Below are positions 27,701 to 38,900 of a stretch of 64,000 nucleotides of DNA, piece after piece. Where the stretch lies: assembly GCA_029379385.1 (NCBI GenBank), contig CM055609.1:5146001-5210000 (forward strand). Direction: 5' to 3'. The notes under the pieces are model-generated. The model was not told the origin of the DNA. It made no database searches and saw only the letters and a list, made by a program, of their open reading frames with translations. The stretch is from Quillaja saponaria (taxonomy: Eukaryota; Streptophyta; Magnoliopsida; Fabales; Quillajaceae). Every line of letters begins with the position of its first letter. The stretch's first letter is position 1. A program made the position numbers and the translations under genes.

Positions 27701-28035
27701 TCTTCCGAAAGGGTTTTACAATCAAGGGAACGAGAGCGAGTAGCAAGATAAGAAGAAGAACGTGCCTTTTGAGCTTCCCAAGCTGCAGTGGGTATGGAAA
27801 AGTCATCAGGAGAAAGCCCAAGATTTCGACAAATAAGGTCGAATTCGCCTTCGGTAGTACCTTCAACACGGAAGCTTGTTTGGTGGTCCAATAATGGGTA
27901 AAGGTCAAGGGACCGAGTTCTGATGTTTGATGAGTTGCCTCCCGAAGTAAAATTTTCCGGCACAACGTAATCGATATTCTTAATAGCGTTCCGGCGCTCC
28001 AGTTTCGGCTTCCCTCGCTTTTGCTTGGCCTCCAT
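21781..28035 (-). CDS. MEKK1: MEKK1-type MAP kinase kinase kinase
   Basis: Ser/Thr kinase at the top of MAPK cascades in stress and immune signalling. Exons in transcript order: 28035-27101, 26166-26082, 25735-25673, 25040-24883, 23676-23604, 23460-23401, 22428-22318 and 21987-21781; they join in frame to 563 residues. The N-terminal half is a divergent regulatory region containing an MxPP-like proline-rich patch (GVRPPVLAPPPV). Kinase domain: glycine loop GSGSFG at 299-304, VAIK-type lysine K320 (FFAVKEV), HRDIKCGN with catalytic D415, DFG at 433-435, activation segment GTPFWMAPE, and GYGLAADIWSLGC. All catalytic residues are present, so it is predicted active. The open frame extends 66 codons upstream of 28035, but MEAKQKRGKP is the family-like start. 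Arabidopsis MEKK1 is 608 residues. Assignment to MEKK1 rather than a MEKK2/3-like paralogue is by overall resemblance. Confidence 0.92.
24207..24470. repeat. Repeat relic in a MEKK intron with a 224-bp-spaced direct repeat
   Basis: GTTAAGCTTGATATGATAGT near 24211 recurs as GTTAAGCTTGGTATACATAGT near 24435, and the sequence between is GC-richer than the surrounding intron. It resembles a decayed transposon or LTR fragment, but no terminal inverted repeats, target duplication or coding relic is visible. Confidence 0.35.
25321..25518. repeat. Tandem duplication, two 99-bp units, in a MEKK intron
   Basis: Unit 1 starts at 25321 and unit 2 at 25420 with identical ATCAGCATTCAGTATTACTA, and both continue through TATTAGCAAGA.ACTGGATA to GAAGTATAGGCATAAGA and CTATACTTT. 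A few substitutions and one small insertion separate them. The duplication lies between the third and fourth coding exons of the kinase. Confidence 0.92.
26484..26659. mobile_element. MITE-like element, copy B, in MEKK intron 1
   Basis: About 176 bp with imperfect terminal inverted repeats of about 26 bp: the left end reads TTTTTCTAATAGGTGCCC and the right end, on the other strand, TTTTTCTAACGAGTACCC, followed by TAAGGGCA and TTATGGCA. The core matches copy A at 16491-16690. No coding capacity; no clear target duplication. Confidence 0.65.
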
Positions 28036-28152
28036 TTTTGTCCCTCTCAAACTCAAATTGGAAAAGGCCCAGAAACTAAAGACGGCAATTGGTTTTGTGT
28101 AAAAATAAAAAAATGTAAAAGAACCAAGTGTTTTCCTGAGATATGTCGAGAT

Positions 28153-28162
28153 GCCACGTGGC
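28153..28162. promoter_or_regulatory. Palindromic G-box GCCACGTGGC upstream of the MEKK start
   Basis: A perfect 10-bp palindrome centred on CACGTG, about 120 bp 5' of the chosen start codon. Such a core with GC flanks is a typical bZIP/ABF or PIF target in plants. Whether it is promoter or 5' UTR depends on the unmapped transcription start. Confidence 0.45.
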
Positions 28163-29716
28163 GGAAGACAAAGAGATGCAGACTCAATAACGTTTTTAAA
28201 TGCAAGCAGTTCCTGAGAGATGTCGTGATCCAATTTGGTTTTGTACAGTTGTTACTTGGCTTTTTCCAGTTGACTTGTGCCTGGATAATTACCAAGTTGG
28301 AGTTTTTTTAATTTTTCATTCAATAATAAAAAATTAAACAAAAAAATAAGTTAATAAAATTTATAACTTTATATTTCCAAGTAAGAGCTTCATAATTTAT
28401 TTAAATGAAACTAAAAATTAACCGATTACAATAGAATGTATCAGTTAAACTGATTTATAAAAAAGAAAATAACTATTATTGTAACTTATAATCTCAACGA
28501 ATTTTTATAAATTAAAAAATATATATATTATTTGATTATTGTTGAAATTTCTTGACAATAACATAAATATATAAACATATTAAAATATAGGATTTTCTAT
28601 AAGTTGTGTTATAAGTCATGTGCAAAAATTATATGTAAAACCAATTTATTCTGTATAGCCCTTTGAATTGACTATTTATTATTAATTATCTCTTGTACAT
28701 AATTCTTTTAATTGACAAGTGATTTTAGTTATGTTATATAATAATAATTTTTAAATGTGAACTTCAACGAGTACGAATGTCTTTTAGAAATAAGTTATTG
28801 ATAAGTGATTTTTTTTTCCATCACATTAAGATATTATATTAAATTGCTTAATTTATTCAATATACATTGTTGTAAGTCTAATTATCATTATTTTTTCCTC
28901 AAATCCAAACTTAATTCCACTTCTATAATATAAAGTGAAATCAAGTTGGGACATATTAATACACTCACACACAGGGGAAGCCATGTGGGACTAAATCCAC
29001 AGTGCACATTGGCAGTGGATTGCAAGTCTGATTATTTTTGTTTCTTATTATATGCCTTCCAATTTGATAATTTACGTTTAAGAGATAATTAGTGGTTAAT
29101 AATCAGTATATGTACTTATTTTGGCAATATTTAGAAGATAATCGTTTAAGGTTTAGACGATCTATGTGTTGGTATTTACTTTCTAGTAAATTGTTTATGT
29201 GGCGACTAAAGTATTATTATACTTTTTCCTGTTAAATCTTTTAAGATATGGACAATTTATATGTTACTTTTGAACTTTTGCAAACATAGATTAATTTAAA
29301 TTTACTTTCTAGTAAATTTAAAGTTTAACTTTACATAGATTAATTTACTTAATTATTTATCATGTTCTATTATCAATCATAACAAATCATTTAATTATAT
29401 GTCAATAATTAACGAAGAATCCAATATTTCTCAATTGGAAAGCCCTAGATATTACTTTCTAAGCCTTAGATATTACTCATTGAGGCATATTGATATCATT
29501 CATACAAGTTATAATTTATATCTTTGATTAGAAGAAAGGTATTTGATTAATGAAGCAAATCTCAAAGGGAGAAGTTATTAGAATTTGAAACCCAAAGGCC
29601 AAAGAAAGTGACGGAGCTAGACATTTATTTTTGAACGGGTTGACTAAACTTTTATATAAACATATTTAATTATAGTAATTATAAAAAAAATAAAAAATAA
29701 AAAATAAAATAAATAG

Positions 29717-29749
<33 letters not shown>

Positions 29750-30698
29750 AGAAACCAAATAACTCATAAGACATAATAAAAATTTATAAGCTACAAAAAC
29801 TACAAATATCCTCAAAATATATATGAGTTGCTTAAATAAAATTTAAAATTGTAAGTTATGCTATTTCAAATTAACAATTTGATATTGATATATATTTTTT
29901 TTCACAATTAAAACATATAATATACTTACTTGTTATTGGTTTAATTCTCTAATTTTGCTGATCAAGCAAAAAAATAAATTTATTCTATATCACTATTAGA
30001 TACATTCAATAATTGTCCTGAAAGTAATTTTGAAATTAAAAAAAATTCAAATTATATTAAATTTGTATATACTTTGAGTTTAATAATATAATATTCAAAA
30101 TAAAGTTTTATCTATTTTTAAGACAGAAATCTATTATCTCATTTAAACCAGAATAACGGCCCCTTTCTAATGTCTAGAGAGATTTGCTCAAGATAAACCC
30201 TAACTTAATGTTTTATAAGAATCCTATTACCTATCGAGTTTTAAGTTTTAATCTATTAGTCTTGTCATATTGTAATATAACAAATAAAAATGTTATTCAT
30301 CTTTTACTTTTGGAAGGACCATGATTTTAAATAAGAGAAAATAAAAAATAAAAAACTAATTTTATATTATATATTAATATTTTTTTAAAATTTTGAAGGG
30401 CCATAGCCCCTCTGATATCTTAAAAATCCTCCCTTGGCCAAAGAGGTTTTTCCATACACACATATGGCATGTATACTATATGTATTTAACTTTAACCAAA
30501 TCAACATAGATGCCATCCTTTTCAGACTATGATCTTATAGATAAAGGCTCTGACTTAGGCAGATGAAGCATCCCCACAGTTCCCATGGGAGTCGAGTGGC
30601 ACTAATCATCTTTGGATGCCTTTTATGGAAAATCCTTGACATTGCTTCAACTTCATGTACTGCATGAGATACACCAATCAAGGTTTATACATAATGAA
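28163..30698. other. AT-rich spacer between the MEKK and vasculin-like genes
   Basis: No gene is recognisable. It contains an hAT-like insertion (29605-30435), a TA microsatellite inside it at about 29714-29750, and otherwise AT-rich unique-looking DNA. The part nearest 28.2 kb should include the MEKK promoter; the part near 30.5-30.8 kb the 3' end of the vasculin-like gene. Confidence 0.6.
29605..30435. mobile_element. hAT-like non-autonomous element, 831 bp
   Basis: Bounded by a perfect 8-bp target duplication GGCCAAAG (29597-29604 and 30436-30443). The left end carries GTGACGGAGCTAGA, close to the GGCGGAGCCA end common in plant hAT elements, and the right end carries GGGCCATAGCCCCTC followed by CCTCCCTT. 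The interior is AT-rich with a TA microsatellite and has no transposase frame. The terminal repeats are decayed, so the call rests mainly on the duplication and these end motifs. Confidence 0.65.
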
Positions 30699-30797
30699 TT
30701 AGATATAAAACAGAAAAAAATACAGAAAAGATCTAAAAGAAGCAGTTAGCTTCTCGTGCAAAGCAATTATCTCCTCCACTGTAAGGCCTTCATCCTC

Positions 30798-30855
30798 TGC
30801 AGCATTTTTGCGTTCATGCAGCATTTTCCTCCCACCCAAGTGAACGCAAAAATGC
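30798..30855 (-). other. Templated 19-bp insertion with 15-bp inverted repeat causing a premature stop
   Basis: GCATTTTTGCGTTCA (30802-30816) is the exact reverse complement of TGAACGCAAAAATGC (30841-30855), separated by 24 nt. The 30841-30855 arm encodes the conserved coding sequence (AFLRS), so the other arm is the newcomer. An 11-bp direct repeat TGCAGCATTTT (30798-30808 and 30817-30827), 19 bp apart, delimits the inserted segment. The minus-strand TGA stop is at 30816-30814. Confidence 0.85.
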
Positions 30856-33800
30856 GGCCTCTTCCTCATCTGGATAAACAACTGTATTGGTGCTTGAATG
30901 GTCCTCTTTGTTGCTCGAAGGTTTCAGTGATCCATCATGGCCATAGGCATTAGGAGTAACTAAATTGCTGCTGTCCATTTTCAAGTCCAAAACAGAGGTA
31001 CACACTAAAGGGGCATCTCGACACTGAGTGTCAGAAGCAGAGAAGACTTGTTTGACCAGTTCAACAGAATTCTCTGAGACCATGGCAGTGGCACAAGGCC
31101 CAGGAAGATGGGGACAAGGATTTGTTGAAGAAGTCTTCCTTGAGAGATTTTTAAAGAAATCATTCTGGCTCTGAGCTTGAGAAGTAAGTCTCTTTTCCAC
31201 TGGTTTCCCAACAGCGGGGCTTGTGTTGTTGCTTTTATTCCTCAAAGCAGTAAATCCAGAAGGTGACAAAGCAACACCAACTGGGTCATTCACTGTCCCA
31301 ATTCTGCTTGCATTTGGACTCAAGCTATCCTTTTCTGTTGAAGATGACCTATTTAAATCCTGTGATGCACCAAGGCATCGAAGATTACCCAAAGTTGATG
31401 TTGGAACGTCAGCTTTTGCAGGACTATAACGTGGAGAATGACTAGCAGTGGGGGAAGATGAAAAGGGATTCTGCTGCTGTACCTTGAGTTTTGATTTCTC
31501 TGAAGGACTGGTCATCTAGATTAAGTCAAAGATAATATTACATAAACGCATACCACCCAGTATTGAAATCCAAAGCATATATTATATAGGATGTTGATAG
31601 AAAGTATTTTTGATAAACTAAAAGTATTAGTTCCCATGGAACCGTATACTTATGCTTATATATTGAAAGGATCCTAAAATATAACAAATAACCTAATACA
31701 TAAACAAGTAATGTACCAAGGAACTAACAGTTCCCTAGAAGATCATCATTCAAGGTTACTGAAGCTGGATTCTGATTAATCCCCTCAGTATATCAGACAT
31801 AACTGGTCACCAGTGACGTACATACACAAGTGTCCTTCCTACATATCATAACATAATGTTGTTAGAAATATCAGTAGTAAAGGATCTAGTTAACCCACAT
31901 CTATCAGATAAGTTTAGTAGAGATGAGAAATAAGGTGGATACTTGGAAGCATGAAGAAGAAGATTGTTGAGGAGTTTGTTCAAAATATCCTCATCAAGGT
32001 CAAAGTAAAAGAAATCCAGGCCGTACACATTACACAGATAACATTGCATCGGTGCAAAAGAATGGCAGGATTCAAGGAAGAAAGTTGAAACGAAAGATAG
32101 ATATACCAAGACTGTTATTTATAGAAGTCATATAGAAAGATACAATCGTAAAAAATAGTAAAGGATGTAACTCTAGAAAGAGCTGCTTAGAAAAAGAGAA
32201 TTCTTTTCCAATATCACAACCAAGAGATCCTCCGAAGCTTTTCAGTCAAGCTACCATCAATGCATCCATTCAGTAGACTTTTCTCTCCATCTCTCGATTG
32301 AAAACCATCATAACATTAATAGAAATTTTGAGCAGTTGACTGAACTGATTTAAGAAAGATGTCTGATTTAAGTTTAAACTTCAATTGAAAAATGTAAGAG
32401 AAGAGAAACTGTATGTTCCCAGGTCAAATGCTGATTGGTTTGCGGAAAGGGGGGAAAATATGAAGCAGGACAGCCCCTAATGTTTCTAACTTTCTTCATC
32501 AATGCTTTCCTTTTTCCTATAAACGTAAGGGAGTTAAGGTGCAAACAGGAAAGTAAAGTGTTTTCATGAGGTACAAAAATCATATTGTCAACTCCTTACT
32601 GATTGTGAATTCAGATCAATGTTAATGTTGCAATAATAGTGAATATCCTATACGTCTAACGCAACCTCCTTCCTTTTAACTACGGTAGAGAGTGAGCTCA
32701 CAGGTTCAAAACCCACCATTTTGTGTTCCTAACTTTCCAATGAAAAATACTCTCTCTGTCCCCCTTCAGGTGTCACTTTTCCATTTTAGATTTGTCCTAG
32801 TCAACATGTCACTAATTCAAAAGTCAACACATATACTTAACTTATGTAGGACAGATTGGGCAAATTTGCCTACACGGCTTTGTGGTGAGCAGAGAGTTCA
32901 AAGGTATTGAATTTTACAAATAGGGTTATTTGGAGAGGGGATTTAGGGTTGAAAACATGAAAGAAGAGAGGTTTGGAAAAATGTTTAGAGGCTATTCTGG
33001 GACTGCGAACAGTACCCGCATGAAAATTATTGTGAATAGTAGCAAGAAAGAAGAAGAACTATAACAGAAGGAAAACAGACAAAAGGAGGAAAGAAAAGAA
33101 CTTAAGAGAAAGACTCAGGTTGATTAGTTACAAACAGTGAAATGTGACAAGACAGGAAACAGCGAACAGAATTAGAACCCATAAACATTTAGTCCCATGC
33201 ATCATTCCAATCATCAATAGTGTCAAAGTAACTCCAAAAAAATGGATTATTCCCTCCAGAGAAGAGTCAACGGGTCATGGAGAGAGGAACAAAACCAATA
33301 GGAGAGTTTCTTACGTCACTATATTCAAGGATATGAACAGAAATAGATCTATACCAGGGATTTTGGCAAGGATGGTGTCACTGGGATTAATTGCCTAGAT
33401 TTCTTGATGGCCAGCTCTCGAAGCTTTTGAGTATCAAAGGATGACTGTAAGAAAAATGCTTGAGACTGTTACGAAAAAACATTATACTCAATTTTAACTC
33501 ACTTTTGGATGTGTACTAGAATTGAGAGGAGCTTGAGCCAATGTTTCAGCCATACTCACACCCAACACGCTTGGAGTCACAATTGCGGAGCTTGGAGAAA
33601 CAGAATGCTGAGCAACTGCCACAGCTGTGCTATTGCTTCTAACAGTCATGGGCATCCCAACTAAGGCTAAGGGCAGGCCGTTGTTGCCAATCACTGCCGA
33701 TAAACTCTGAGTGGAAGTACTTGAGCTGAAAGATAAGACTCTTCCTGTTTCAGAACCTCCTTGTCTATGTTCAGCTCCAAGTGATGGAAACTCCCACTCA

Positions 33801-34409
33801 AACATGGTTTCATGCATATTGCCAACGTTGCCTTTTGAAAGGACACCAATATCTTTGATGTGGTTACTGTTAACATTGTTTAAGTCACCTGCTACTTTTC
33901 CAGATGAAGTTTCCTCCCTTCTTGATGAAATCATAGACAGTGAATGAAGTAACATATTCTTCTCAAACCTTCTTGATGAGGTGTTGTCCAAACTATCTAA
34001 ATAGTCATGGAGCTTTCTGTCATCAATAACAAACTTTACCTTGAGACACAGATTATCTGTATCCTTCTCCGGATCCCTATCATGGTGACCGTAAGTACCT
34101 TGAGACCCAGAACTATTGCTACTAGCAGTCCGTTGAAAACTGGAGTAAGTGACTTGATCTGAAACAAATAATCGTTACCAAGATTAAACTTATCAAAGAT
34201 GGTGTATTTCTTGTATGGTTTTATATGGAATAACCGAGAATATCATAAACAAGAAGGAATCGATGATGCTACACGTTGAAAGATAAACCCAAACAGTTAC
34301 CTGGGTGCAACAAGGATGACTTGAGATACCGATTTGCACTTCCCCCACTTCCAACAGCTCCACTGCTTTTCAACCATTATGGTACTAATGCAGGCTCAGT
34401 TCTATCCAT
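30814..34409 (-). CDS. Vasculin (GPBP1)-like protein gene, interrupted: probable pseudogene or truncated gene
   Basis: Exons in transcript order: 34409-34301, 34158-33503, 33444-33355 and 31515-30814; they join in frame to 519 codons including two stops. The first exon starts with family-like MDRTEPALVP, but codon 11 is TAA (34379-34377) where a Glu would fit before WLKSSGAVG. The middle contains EFPSLGAE and a Ser-rich disordered region. The conserved C-terminal YPDEEEAAFLRSLGWEENAA ends at TGA inside a 19-bp insertion, after which the expected acidic continuation (EDEGLTVEEI) lies in another frame. The N-terminal W motif, FPSL motif and C-terminal LGW-E/LT-EE pattern recall animal vasculin/GPBP1, a nuclear transcription-related protein; that homology is my inference. 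Exon bodies are otherwise open, and translation could start at a downstream Met, so a shortened functional protein is possible. Confidence 0.6.
32746..32850. mobile_element. Possible Stowaway (Tc1/mariner) MITE end, relic
   Basis: TACTCTCTCTGTCCCCC followed by GTGTCACTTTTCCATTTTAG resembles the TACTCCCTCCGTCCC end of plant Stowaway elements, including the TA target. The opposite end is not recognisable. It lies in the last intron of the vasculin-like gene (31516-33354), which otherwise shows nothing notable. Confidence 0.35.
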
Positions 34410-35983
34410 AACTCATATCAAACATGATCACTCAGATTCAAGAAAGGTAAAATCCTGTCTCTTTAATATCAGTTTCAGTTTGTACCAACACTCAATTTAC
34501 CAAGCTATGATTAACTCCTCCAAAAAAATCCTTTAAAAGTAAAACCAGAATTCCAATCCACTGGTAATCGAATTGCTAAAACTATAAAAAAAAATTGATA
34601 GATGAAATCAAACTGCAATCTCTTTCCGTCAGAATTCCCAATCCACCAGGCAACAATACTGTTCTGTAATCTGTACACTATCTTTGCTCTTTTTATACAC
34701 TATTATAAGAACTTATTCTATCTGGTAATAAAAAATACCGTGTCAACTTTCAGATGGATGTTACCAAGGATTCCGGAAAGCTTGTCATAAGAAGGAGTTT
34801 GTTAAAGAGGAGTTTCTAAAGGGCCCCCAATTCAAAAAAAGATACCAGGAACACCCTCATTTCTATAACAAGAAGAACCATCAGTCATCAGTGTCAAATG
34901 AGAAATTCCACTCCTAAAATGATGAACAAAACAAAAACAATACTGGGAGAAAACACATTCCCAGAATTGTAATTAATCAGAAAAAGAAACCCTTTTTAAA
35001 AATTTCTAACCATCAAAGAGAATGAAGCTTCCTGGAACTAGGTCAGAGCAGAGCATATCAAACAGGAGTAATCAGCTGAACATAGAAAAAAATTGAGCTG
35101 ACTAATCATTACCAAATTGGAGCCAAACGAAAGAACCAGACAAAACTGACCAAACCCTTAAATATCAAGCTCTTAGTCTCATCAAACCCAGTGTTTCTCA
35201 ACCATTAACACCTATTCAGCTTTCAATGTAAGAAAATAAACCAGAATACATACAGGTTCAACTTCCAGAATTGTCTTTGTATTTATGCTGCCAGAGAAGC
35301 CTTGGAGGTAAATTTAGAACCCTAACTTGGTCTGGATTTCAGAAAGAAACAACAGGAACATGTTCTTTTCATTGCATCGTGAAGAGGACGACGATTTTAT
35401 CAGAGTGGTGTGAGAAGAAACAGTTGTAGAGAAAATGCAGCTGTTCCTTCTGTAGGACCGCGTGGATTTGCCAAGTAGTTTTCTGGTTAGCTTAGAGTTG
35501 TCGTTTTGATTTACTTCATTTAATACTGTCGTATCTCCCGAATTACATTTGTACGTGATTTAATATTACTGAATAAAAATTATTGTACGCATTAACTAAA
35601 CTAAATGTAGAATCAACAACGAATTAATTAATTTATTTGACCGTTACAATAATACTTAATTTAAAATTCATAGTCATTTAATTAAACATATTTTGAGAAT
35701 TACCGTAACTTAACGCAGTAAATTTGTAGATCACGAGAGTCAATGTACAAATATTGTGGTACCATTTGTGACAATCAAAGTAGTTTAATTGGCCAAAAGG
35801 ACTATTTGGAGCTTTGCGAAAAATAATGAAAATATGTTGAAAACGCGCAGCTGCTGTTGTCGTTTATTTCACCCGTAAGGCTCTTGTATATCGCGAACAT
35901 GTTTAAGGGTTTAGTAGCAGACCCTGCGTCTTTCCTCTTCTTCTTTTATCTCTCTCTCTCTCGGCCAATTCATCAGAAACCCA
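34410..35983. promoter_or_regulatory. 5' leader of the vasculin-like gene and shared divergent promoter with pinin
   Basis: On the minus strand a probable non-coding first exon runs from about 35470 to 35253, ending at donor CCT|GTATGT; it contains a short upstream ORF (16 codons, MFLLFLSE...). An intron follows up to near 34430. Between about 35470 and 35930 lies a roughly 450-bp intergenic segment serving both directions. The pinin side carries GTTTAAGGGTTTAG (telo-box-like, about 35899-35912) and a TCTCTCTC run in the presumptive leader. Confidence 0.5.
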
Positions 35984-38900
35984 ATGGGTAGCACGGTAGT
36001 GGAGAAGACAGAGGAGCAGCTCCGCAAAGAAATCGAAGAGCTTCAACGACAACAATTCAAGGTCCTTTTACTCTCACTCTCACCATCTGAAGCTCAATTT
36101 TTTTTCTTGCTCTGCTTCTATTCTGAGTTTAGTTTTGATTTCTGCTTTGAAAATTTACAGATTACTAAGCGTCTTCGAGATCCTCTGGGACTACGCAGAG
36201 GTGGGTTTTCTGGTGCTGGTCCACGCAACTTCGCCGCTAATGGGGCGCGCCAGCGGGGTTTTGTTCGACCCGTATGTTCTTACTCTCTTCTTCTTCTTTT
36301 TATTTCTACATTCTATGTTTATATTCTGTGAAAATAATGCCCCGACTGAAAATTCTAAATGTTCCGTCTTGCAGTGGTTTTTGTTCATTTTGTCTTTGTA
36401 TGATGTATGAATCTTGATCATTAAACTTAATATGTTATTTTCTGGAAACTTTTCCTTTTCCCTCTGCATTCCCAACAAAGAGGGGCTTTTGTCTTATGTT
36501 TTTTTAATAAAGTTGTAAGATGGTTCTCCTTTCAATTGATCTTTCAGGGGGACAGGAATGAAGCAGAAGACCAGCCTCCTGCCAAACGTCGACTGTCATC
36601 AGCTGTAGTCAAGGTACAAAACTTGCATTGCAGTAATAACTGATGGTGCCCTTTCTCCCTGTTATATTTAGGATTTCTTATCTGATACTATAGTTGTTGA
36701 GAGATTATTAGTTATAAGCAGAGGGAATAGTAGTCTGAATGTTGTGTCAGTTATCCAGTTCCCTATTCCCAATCCCCCGTGCCCCATCCCCATCCCCACC
36801 CAGAAAAAAACAAAAGTATGAAGTAAAGTAAAATAGATGATTAAATTGGTCTTGATTTGGAATGAAGGTAGGGGAACAAGAAATTGCTGAGGACACTGAG
36901 GCAGCAAAGGATGTGGAAAAGAAGGATTCAACTGGGGAGGCAGTTACTTGGACTGGCATGGTTGATCAAGGTGATAGCAAACCATCCAATTCACACAGTG
37001 GATGGTCTAGGAGGGATGGCAATCAAAGATCTCTGAAGCCGGTAAATATCAAATATCTTGGTCTTTTTGACAAATCTTGCTTTAGGGTTGCAAATTAATG
37101 CTTTCGACTTTTTTCCTTGTAAGGATTCTGAAATTCCAGCTATAGAACATGTCCCAAGGGTGTTGCCGAAAAATGAGGACCCAAGCTTAGTTAATAGGAA
37201 CAAAAGAATGCTGGGACAGCTTTTGGGGACTCTAGAGGTATGTTTGATAGTTGCTTGCGTCAATTCAATTTCAAATAAAACTGTTATCTCAATCTTAATA
37301 TGGTTTCATTTTATGCTGTCTTATCCTTGTCTGTCCGTGGACCTTTATGTGGATGGAAAATTAATGACGTTTAGTTTCAAGTGTGGGGTGTTGATGAAAT
37401 TCAGTGATTCTTGTTTGTTCCCGAATCTAGGGAGACCTTGAAGTTTCTCGTTTGTATATATGTTTGAAGAGAGAACTAGATTTCTTTGTTTATTTCAGGT
37501 AGTCTTTTCCCTCTCTTCTTATTACACAGAATTTAAAGGCCTGATCGGGTCCTGGAATGTAGGTCTTTCCTTCCGTGTTTTCTTATCCTCTCTTCACCCT
37601 TTCTAGGCCAATCCCTTTTGAGGCTGCTAGAAGGAATCTCCTTTCCCATCTAAAAGTATTGCTTCCTAGTGCCTTTAGACTACATATTCAAAGCCACCTG
37701 CAATGCATTTATATCTATAAAAATAAGCTAATCAAGAGAAGGGAAATTAGTTGTAGAAAAAATTCCAGGAAAAAGAATAAAAGCCTCCCAAGGATGTTGA
37801 TTATGTGAAGCAATAAAAGTCAAATGAAGAAATTTCAAAATGAATAGACAGCATCATGTGTGTCTTATATCAACGTGTAGCATCCTTTCAGCCTAGCCAC
37901 CTTTCCGAACCTCTCCAACATGCCAAGCTTAGAACCTAACACCTTGACACAACACATACTGGTTACTGGATGGCTGAGAAGTCATTTCTGTTTCAAATAG
38001 ACTCCAATCAACTGAGGTTTTTTCAAACAATATGCATTGGTGATAGTGTTACATCTCTTGTTCGTCATCTGCTCCGCAACCTCTTGAATCATACAAGCTG
38101 GTTTTGCTGACTTTTGTTATATATTGAATCAGTTTTATGGTTTTATTTCTATATATTCATTTATTTTCTTTTCTGTAAAACTGTTTCAGAAATTCAGGAA
38201 AGAAGACATGCAGCTTTCAGGAACAGAGGCATTCATGCGGAGATCCACCTCCTTGCAAAGAGTAAGTATATATTGATAATTTTAATATTCTTTTCTCATT
38301 TCATAATTGAGATGTTGGAAACTTGAGGCCACAACACTTGTATACTTGTTTGCTAGACTTGCTTTGATGCTTCAAGAAGAATACACATACATTTACTTTA
38401 GAGAATATTGAGTGGTGTGGGCTAGACCTTTGTCAAAGATGTATATCTGGATATTATCTTTATACTTTCAATGTTGGGATCTTTTGAATTTGCAGAAGTT
38501 AAAAACCCCTTTATATTCTATAAAAAAAATAAAAATGGCTTCCTACAGTATATGTCCTAATTTTTAATGGTTTTTGTTTTACAAAGAAAGTTGTGTTGCA
38601 GTGTGTCTCTGATTAAAACATTGCATTTGTTACTAAATACAAGTATATTGAGGGTATCATACTATAGAGTAGACTCATTCTATTTTTGTCATAGAAGATG
38701 AGCCCTTCAATCAAAATGTCAATAATGGGAACCTGTATTAACTTGGGAGCCACCATATAACTAACATATATATTTGTAATCATTTGGCAACCAGTTTGTC
38801 AAATAATACTGCTCTGGTTACATTTCTTACTTCTATTCTATTGATATAGATATAGATGGAACTAAGTTGAAGTGGTGCTTGCATATTGTGTTGGCGCCTC

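Noticed and set aside
28036..28233. Upstream in-frame extension of 66 codons for the MEKK protein
   Set aside because: The added residues (FTFFYFY-type, low-complexity) look like leader sequence and contain the G-box; the family-like start is MEAKQKRGKP at 28035.
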